Of a DNA stretch of 64,000 nt, positions 59,354 through 64,000 are shown one piece after another; positions within the stretch are counted from its first letter, which is position 1, and the number at the start of each line of letters is the position of its first letter. The position numbers and the translations under genes were made by a program. The notes below the pieces were generated by a model. The model was not told the origin of the DNA, searched no databases, and was given only the letters and a program-made list of their open reading frames with translations. This DNA comes from UBA2784 sp964494625 (GTDB taxonomy: Bacteria; Pseudomonadota; Alphaproteobacteria; Micropepsales; Micropepsaceae), in NCBI GenBank assembly GCA_964494625.1, contig CAZBRT010000002.1, positions 744,001 to 808,000 on the forward strand, in the 5' to 3' direction.

Positions 59354-60388
59354 ATGAGCGTCTTTCAGCGCGTCAAGGCGTGCGACCTTCTGACGGTGGC
59401 CGAACTGGAAACGGTCCGGCACCCGTCCGATCTTTGGGGGCTCTGGTGCGTTCTCCATGCTTGGGGCGTCATTGCCCTTGCGATGGTCGCGACCGCCTAT
59501 GTGCCGTGGATTGCACCCATCGCCCTGATCAGTATCGGGTCACGGCAATTGGGCCTGGCCATCCTGATGCACGATGCGGCGCACGGCATCCTTGCGCGCG
59601 GGAATGGCCTCAACAATTTTCTGGGGCAATATCTCTGTGCGGCACCGGTCTTCAGCGATCTCAAGCCCTATCGCGTCTATCATTTGCTGCATCACCGGCG
59701 CACGCAGCAGCCGGATGATCCTGACTTGGCATTGTCAGCACCGTTTCCCGTGACGCGCGCGAGTTTCCGCCGCAAGCTCGTGCGCGACATGACGGGCCAG
59801 ACCGCCTATCAGCAGCGCAAAGCGCAATTTGCCGGGGCGGCCAAGCGCGGGCTTGTCGGCTTTCTGAACAAGATGTGGCCTGCCCTTCTTGTCAACGCGC
59901 TGATCCTGGCGGGATGCATCGCGGCGGGCTTCTGGTGGCTTTATCCCGCGCTGTGGCTGTTGCCGCTCGCTACATGGTTCCAGCTGGTTGTGCGCGTGCG
60001 CAACATCGCCGAGCATGCGATCGTGCCGGACAACAATGATCCCTTCCGCAATGCGCGCACGGTCAGCGCCAATCTTGCCGAGCGCATGATCCTTGCCCCC
60101 TACTGGGTCAATTATCATGTCGAGCATCATCTGCTTTTCTGGGTGCCGTGCTACCGCCTGCCGCGCCTGCATGCGTTGCTGATCGCCAAGGGGTTCGGGC
60201 CACGCATGGAATTGCGCCCCTCCTATGCCGATATCATCAGCGATGCGACGTCGCGTGCGCACAGCATTGGGGGCAATTCGGGCGCGCGCGAACGCCGCCG
60301 CAATGCGGTGTTTGAGGGCCATCAGCCGGAACCAAGACCGGATCACGCGCCCGATCAATCATCCGGCGAGAACAAGAAAAACGCCTGA
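59354..60388 (+). CDS. Fatty acid desaturase-like membrane protein
   Basis: A 344-residue membrane di-iron protein. The three histidine boxes are HDAAHG (about 74-79), HLLHHRRTQQ (about 110-119) and NYHVEHHLLFW (about 253-263), which hold the di-iron centre. Helices lie between the boxes. The C-terminal tail (about 300-344) is hydrophilic. Related proteins desaturate acyl lipids or hydroxylate carotenoids; the substrate is not clear. It lies between MAPEG genes, suggesting a role in lipid or lipid-peroxide metabolism by context. Confidence 0.88.
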   Translation: MSVFQRVKACDLLTVAELETVRHPSDLWGLWCVLHAWGVIALAMVATAYVPWIAPIALISIGSRQLGLAILMHDAAHGILARGNGLNNFLGQYLCAAPVFSDLKPYRVYHLLHHRRTQQPDDPDLALSAPFPVTRASFRRKLVRDMTGQTAYQQRKAQFAGAAKRGLVGFLNKMWPALLVNALILAGCIAAGFWWLYPALWLLPLATWFQLVVRVRNIAEHAIVPDNNDPFRNARTVSANLAERMILAPYWVNYHVEHHLLFWVPCYRLPRLHALLIAKGFGPRMELRPSYADIISDATSRAHSIGGNSGARERRRNAVFEGHQPEPRPDHAPDQSSGENKKNA

Positions 60389-60408
60389 CCACCGATCCGG
60401 AGACATCC

Positions 60409-60822
60409 ATGCTCGATACGCAAGCTGCCGTCTTTGCCTTCTATGCGGGCACGCTGGGGCTGTTGCTGCTGATCCTTTCCGTCATCACGGTCAGGGTGCG
60501 GCTGCGGACGCGGACGATGATCGGTGATGGCGGCAAGAACGATCTCATCAAGGCGCAGCGCGCGCATGGCAACGCCTCGGAATATATTCCGACGGCCCTG
60601 GTGCTCTTGGTGGTGCTCGTCTTTCTCAATGCGCCGATCTGGCTGATGCATCTTGTCGGCGGATCGCTGCTTCTGGGCCGGTGCATGCATGCCTATGGCC
60701 TTCTCACCTCCACCGGCGTCACGCGCGGCAGGTTTCTCGGCATGGTCCTGACCTGGATGTCGCTCCTGACCGGTGCGCTGGCGGCATTGGCAGGCGCTTT
60801 CTCGCCGCTTCTCTTCAGCTAG
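60409..60822 (+). CDS. MAPEG family membrane protein (second of three)
   Basis: A 137-residue, four-helix MAPEG protein with the glutathione-site signature LIKAQRAHGNASEYIP (about 45-60). GGAGAC lies about 6 nt upstream of the ATG. It is 20 bp after the desaturase stop and 8 bp before the third MAPEG gene, which it resembles in length and motif, so the pair probably arose by tandem duplication. Confidence 0.9.
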   Translation: MLDTQAAVFAFYAGTLGLLLLILSVITVRVRLRTRTMIGDGGKNDLIKAQRAHGNASEYIPTALVLLVVLVFLNAPIWLMHLVGGSLLLGRCMHAYGLLTSTGVTRGRFLGMVLTWMSLLTGALAALAGAFSPLLFS

Positions 60823-60830
60823 GCTGCGCC

Positions 60831-61250
60831 ATGTATATCGCCCACGAAGCCACCTCGATCCTTGCGCTCTATGCGGGGCTGAATGCGCTCCTGATGCTTG
60901 TCTTGTCCTACATCGCCGTCTTGCGGCGGCGGCAGCATTCGGTTGCCATCGGCCATGGCGATGTGGTCGAGGTCTTGCGGGCGCAACGCGCCTTCGGCAA
61001 TGCTGCCGAGCATGTGCCGGCGGGACTGCTCATGCTGGTCGGATTGGCGGGGCTTGAGGCCTCGCCCCAGATCCTTCATCTGACCGGCGGGCTTCTGACG
61101 GCGGGGCGCTTTCTTCATGGCGTGGGCCTTTCCCGCACGGCGGAATACTCGCCGCCGCGCACGTTGGGCGCACTCTTCACCTGGGCGGCCTATCTGGCGG
61201 GCGGTGTCATGACACTTGCCCTTGCGTTCGGGGTGCGGCTTGCCGGATAA
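60831..61250 (+). CDS. MAPEG family membrane protein (third of three)
   Basis: A 139-residue MAPEG protein; signature VLRAQRAFGNAAEHVP (about 48-63) and helices throughout. It starts 8 bp after the second MAPEG gene and likely shares its transcript. MGST-type members act as homotrimers; whether the second and third form mixed trimers is speculation. Confidence 0.9.
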   Translation: MYIAHEATSILALYAGLNALLMLVLSYIAVLRRRQHSVAIGHGDVVEVLRAQRAFGNAAEHVPAGLLMLVGLAGLEASPQILHLTGGLLTAGRFLHGVGLSRTAEYSPPRTLGALFTWAAYLAGGVMTLALAFGVRLAG

Positions 61251-61282
61251 GGCGGCTTGCGACCGATGAGCCCCAAAGCGCC

Positions 61283-62623
61283 ATGACAGCACAAGACCGA
61301 AGCGAAATTGTCTCCCGCCTGCTCGCGCTTGCCCGCAAGGCTGGCGCGGATGCGGCTGATGCCCTGACCGTTGACAGCGTATCCACGAGCCTGTCGGTGC
61401 GGCTTGGCAGGCTTGAGGATGTCGAGCGCGCTGAATCCGGCGACATCGGGCTTCGCGTGCTTATCGGCAAGCGGCAGGCATCCGCCAGCGCGTCGTCCTT
61501 TGATGATGCAAGCCTTGGCCAGCTGGTCGAGAAGGCCATCGCCATGGCACGGATCGCGCCGGAGGACAAATGGTGCGGCCTTGCCGAGCCAGACCAGCTT
61601 GCACGCCAGTTTCCGGCGCTTGATCTGGAAGCTTCCGGCGAGCCGTCTTCGGCAAAGCTCAAGGAGCTGGCACTGGCAGCAGAAGACGCCGCACGCGGCG
61701 TTGCGGGCGTCACCAATTCCGAAGGTGCGAATGCGGCCTATGGGCTTTCGCGGATCACTTTGGGCGCGACCAACGGCTTTCTCCAGTCCTATGGCAGCAC
61801 AAGCCATTCAGTATCCGTCAGCGTGCTGGCGGGCGAAGGCACGCTCATGGAGCGCGATGACGCCTTCACGAGCGCGCGCCATATCACCGACATGGAAGAT
61901 GCGGGTCAGGTGGGACGCGAGGCCGGCACGCGCGCTGTTGCCCGCCTCAATCCGCGCAAGGCGGCGTCAGCAAAGCTTCCCATCGTGTTTGATCCGCGCG
62001 TGTCAATGAGCCTTGTCCAGCATTTTGCCTCGGCCATCATGGGCACATCGGTTGCCCGCGGCGTTTCCTTCCTGAAGGACCGGATGGGTGAGCAGGTGTT
62101 TGCGCCAGGCATCACCATCATCGACGATCCGCATATCGTGCGGGGCCTGCGCTCGAAGCCCTTTGACGGCGAGGGCATCGCCAACCGCAGGATGATCCTT
62201 GCCGATGACGGGCGTCTGACCACCTGGGTCATGGATCTGGCGAGTGCGCGCCAGCTTGGCCTTGCCTCGACCGGCCATGCGGCGCGCGGCGTGGGCGGCA
62301 CACCTTCGCCCGCTGTCACCAATCTTTATCTCGCCAAGGGCAAGGTTTCGCCGCAAGCCCTGATTGCCGACATCACCACCGGCTTTTACGTGACCGAGAT
62401 GATCGGCATGGGCGTGAATGGCGTGACAGGCGATTACAGCCGCGGCGCCGCCGGGTTCATGATCGAGAACGGCAAGCTCACCCATCCCGTCAGCGAAGTG
62501 ACGATCGCGGGCAATCTCAAAGACATGTTCCTGCACATGATCGCTGCCGATGACCTTGTCTTCAAATACGGCACGAATGCACCCACGCTGCGCGTCGAAG
62601 GGATGACCCTTGCCGGTGCGTGA
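61283..62623 (+). CDS. pmbA: Metallopeptidase-like TldE/PmbA
   Basis: Partner of TldD; 446 residues. It has the TldE fold: ARKAGADAADALTVDSVSTS, ESGDIGLRVLIGKRQASAS, and the C-terminal TTGFYVTEMIGMGVNGVTGD and YSRGAAGFMIENG blocks. It lacks an HExxxH motif, as expected of TldE, since TldD supplies zinc binding. It overlaps the cysQ-like gene by 14 bp. Confidence 0.94.
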   Translation: MTAQDRSEIVSRLLALARKAGADAADALTVDSVSTSLSVRLGRLEDVERAESGDIGLRVLIGKRQASASASSFDDASLGQLVEKAIAMARIAPEDKWCGLAEPDQLARQFPALDLEASGEPSSAKLKELALAAEDAARGVAGVTNSEGANAAYGLSRITLGATNGFLQSYGSTSHSVSVSVLAGEGTLMERDDAFTSARHITDMEDAGQVGREAGTRAVARLNPRKAASAKLPIVFDPRVSMSLVQHFASAIMGTSVARGVSFLKDRMGEQVFAPGITIIDDPHIVRGLRSKPFDGEGIANRRMILADDGRLTTWVMDLASARQLGLASTGHAARGVGGTPSPAVTNLYLAKGKVSPQALIADITTGFYVTEMIGMGVNGVTGDYSRGAAGFMIENGKLTHPVSEVTIAGNLKDMFLHMIAADDLVFKYGTNAPTLRVEGMTLAGA

Positions 62624-63428
62624 TGCCGACCGCGAGGATGTCCGCCTGCTTGAAGCCGCAGCGCGGCAGGCGGGCGCGATCATCCTTGCGCATCGCGGCA
62701 AACCCTACCGCAAATGGGCCAAGGAAGAAGGCACGCCTGTCACCGAAGTCGATCTGGCCGCCGACGCCGCCTTGCGTGAAGCACTCATGGGTGCACGGCC
62801 CGGCTATGGCTGGATCTCGGAGGAAAGCACGGATGACGCCTCGCGCCTCAGCTGCGAGGCCGTCTTCATCGTCGATCCCCTGGATGGCACGGCCGGTTTC
62901 ATCCGGGGCAAGACGGATTTCACCGTCTCGCTGGCGGTCACGCGCGAAGGCGTGCCGGTTGCAGCCTGCGTCTTCAATCCGTCGCGCGACGAAATGTTCA
63001 GCGCTGCCAAGGCCGGCGGCACATTCCTGAACGGTGCCCCGGTCCATGTTTCCACAAAGGCTTCGCTTGACGGCTGCCGGATGCTGGGCGCCAAGGCGAT
63101 GTTCGAGCACCCGGCCTGGCCGGAACGCTGGCCGGCGATGGAACTCTCCAACCCCTCCTCCATCGCCTACCGGATGGCGCTGGTGGCGGCAGGACAATCC
63201 GACGCGATGCTGGCCCTTTCGTCGAAAAGCGACTGGGACATTGCGGCGGGCCACCTTCTGGTCGCCGAATCCGGGGGCATTGTCAGCACCCATGACGGCG
63301 GTATTTTGCGCTACAATCAGCCGCAACCCGTCAAACCCAGCATCATGTGCGCGGGAAAGCAGCTTTACGATCTCATCCATGCACGGGTCGGCGGCATCAA
63401 GCTTGGACCCGGCAGCAACCGGAACTGA
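62610..63428 (+). CDS. Inositol-monophosphatase-family phosphatase, CysQ-like
   Basis: A 272-residue Mg-dependent phosphatase, probably 3'(2'),5'-bisphosphate nucleotidase (CysQ) recycling PAP from sulfate assimilation. Metal-site motifs are GWISEESTDD (about 69-78), FIVDPLDGTAGFIRG (about 88-102) and SKSDWDIAAGHLLVAESGG (about 206-224). Start TTG at 62610 has AAGGGA about 8 nt upstream; a GTG at 62616 is an alternative. TldE-CysQ-DUF4170 is a recurrent alphaproteobacterial order. Confidence 0.88.
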   Translation: MPVRDADREDVRLLEAAARQAGAIILAHRGKPYRKWAKEEGTPVTEVDLAADAALREALMGARPGYGWISEESTDDASRLSCEAVFIVDPLDGTAGFIRGKTDFTVSLAVTREGVPVAACVFNPSRDEMFSAAKAGGTFLNGAPVHVSTKASLDGCRMLGAKAMFEHPAWPERWPAMELSNPSSIAYRMALVAAGQSDAMLALSSKSDWDIAAGHLLVAESGGIVSTHDGGILRYNQPQPVKPSIMCAGKQLYDLIHARVGGIKLGPGSNRN

Positions 63429-63434
63429 AGGACC

Positions 63435-63725
63435 ATGGCAAAGCAGGCAGCGGCAAAGAAACAACTTCTCCATCTCGTGCTGGGCGGCGAGGTTTCGGAT
63501 CTCAAGCGGGTCGAGTTTGCCGACCTGTCGCGGGTCAATGTGGTCGGGCTCTTTCCCGATTATGCCTCCGCCTTCAAAGCGTGGCAGTCGGCAGCGCGCG
63601 CGACGATCGATCATGCGCAGACCCGCTACTTCATCGTGCATCTGCACCGGCTTCTTGAACCCGAAAAGCCGAAGCCCGCGTCACGCCCCAGGGCGAGACG
63701 CCCGGCTGCAAAGAAGCGCGCATGA
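63435..63725 (+). CDS. DUF4170 domain protein
   Basis: A 96-residue protein of DUF4170, regularly found after the CysQ-like gene. The conserved core is LHLVLGGEVSDLKRVEFADL, VVGLFPDYASAFKAWQSAAR and RYFIVHLHRLLEP. The C-terminus is a basic Pro/Arg/Lys tail. Function unknown. It overlaps the TspO gene by 4 bp (ATGA). Confidence 0.85.
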   Translation: MAKQAAAKKQLLHLVLGGEVSDLKRVEFADLSRVNVVGLFPDYASAFKAWQSAARATIDHAQTRYFIVHLHRLLEPEKPKPASRPRARRPAAKKRA

Positions 63726-64000
63726 AGCTGCCGCATCTTTCGATCAGGCCGCATCTGGCCCTGCAGCTTGCAGGCGCTTTCGTGTTTCTGGCCGTCGCCT
63801 TCGGAGCCGCACAGATCGGTGCCGCGATCACGACGCCTGTCACGTCTGATCCGGCGGGCTGGTATGCCGGACTGCAGAAGTCGGCGCTCAATCCGCCCAA
63901 CTGGGTCTTTCCGGTCGTCTGGACACTTCTTTATGCGCTGATGGCGCTCGGGGCCTGGCGCGCATGGCGGGCGGCACCATCATTTCGCGCCTTCCTGCCC
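63722..64000 (+). CDS. TspO/MBR family protein (partial, cut by window end)
   Basis: The first 93 residues of a TspO/MBR-family membrane protein, which bind porphyrins and related ligands in the membrane. AGLQKSALNPPNWVFPVVWT is the family signature, followed by a helix (LLYALMALGAWRAWRAA). The frame is open to the last base and the C-terminal half is outside the window. ATG overlaps the DUF4170 stop. Confidence 0.88.
   Translation, partial: MKLPHLSIRPHLALQLAGAFVFLAVAFGAAQIGAAITTPVTSDPAGWYAGLQKSALNPPNWVFPVVWTLLYALMALGAWRAWRAAPSFRAFLP

Noticed and set aside
1..64000. tRNA or rRNA genes, insertion sequences, prophage or integrative elements
   Set aside because: I saw no tRNA-like conserved ends (GGTTCGAATCC-type loops with cloverleaf context), no rRNA, no transposase or integrase, and no terminal inverted repeats with target duplications. 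A covariance-model tRNA search would settle it.

Overview
The window is 64 kb of GC-rich bacterial chromosome (roughly 60-65 % G+C by eye), densely coding, with many 4-bp stop/start overlaps. The gene content points to an alphaproteobacterium. It carries a CcrM-type GANTC methyltransferase beside rnhB and mutY, an F0 ATP synthase cluster with separate b and b' subunits, an aa3-type cytochrome c oxidase cluster (ctaC-D-B-G-E with SURF1), a split glycine dehydrogenase (gcvPA/gcvPB), an imuA-imuB-dnaE2 mutagenesis cassette behind a GTTC-N7-GTTC type SOS box, and ispH-thrB-rnhA. The split gcvP and the ccrM/smc neighbourhood recall Caulobacterales, Parvibaculales and similar lineages, but family or genus cannot be fixed from this sequence alone. 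No rRNA, tRNA, CRISPR array, insertion sequence, prophage or integrase was seen. The window is essentially core chromosome.

Layout. 0-7 kb: ETF-ubiquinone oxidoreductase (-), a cysteine-free family-4-like uracil-DNA glycosylase and moaB (+), a small membrane protein and two glycosyltransferase-like genes (-), an SPL-type radical SAM protein and RNase HII (+). 7-15 kb: ccrM preceded by six GANTC sites, mutY converging on it with overlapping 3' ends, a DUF721/DciA-like gene, a DsbA-like thioredoxin, smc and a TetR-type regulator. 15-18 kb: atpI-atpB-atpE-b'-b behind a near-consensus sigma-70 promoter. 18-20.6 kb: an exported SH3-like protein and a cytochrome P450, separated and flanked by palindromic intergenic repeats. 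20.6-25.3 kb: gcvT-gcvH-gcvPA-gcvPB (-) controlled by a tandem glycine riboswitch. 25.4-32 kb: EamA transporter, argS, CDGSH protein (-), ispH-thrB-rnhA (+), peroxiredoxin (-), GST (+). 32-38 kb: imuA-imuB-dnaE2 (-). 38-43 kb: a DsbD-N-like exported protein, YqgE/AlgH, and a 978-residue GGDEF-EAL membrane protein. 43-53 kb: one long minus-strand run, ctaC-ctaD-(unknown)-ctaB-(56 aa)-ctaG-ctaE-DUF983-SURF1-thrC-M16 peptidase-acetyltransferase. 53-64 kb: tldD (+), SDR, gshA and rsmE (-), then ubiA, three MAPEG genes around a fatty acid desaturase, tldE/pmbA, cysQ-like, DUF4170 and the start of a TspO/MBR gene (+).

How it works together: the cta run builds a haem A/copper terminal oxidase (structural subunits, haem O synthase, copper and haem chaperones). 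The ATP synthase F0 cluster, ETF-QO and ubiA supply respiratory energy coupling. imuA-imuB-dnaE2 is the SOS mutagenic lesion-bypass module. The gcv operon degrades glycine when glycine binds the riboswitch. ccrM, smc and the DciA-like gene serve the chromosome cycle. gshA, a soluble GST and three MAPEG proteins suggest glutathione-based detoxification.

The parts least explained by known families are: an unrecognised 145-residue gene with divergent codon use embedded in the oxidase operon; the dense GANTC array in the ccrM leader; the missing Fe-S cysteines of the uracil-DNA glycosylase; several in-place tandem repeats (imuA coding sequence, thrC leader, ctaC leader); and the palindromic intergenic elements. 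I did not find a clear-cut new multi-gene system.
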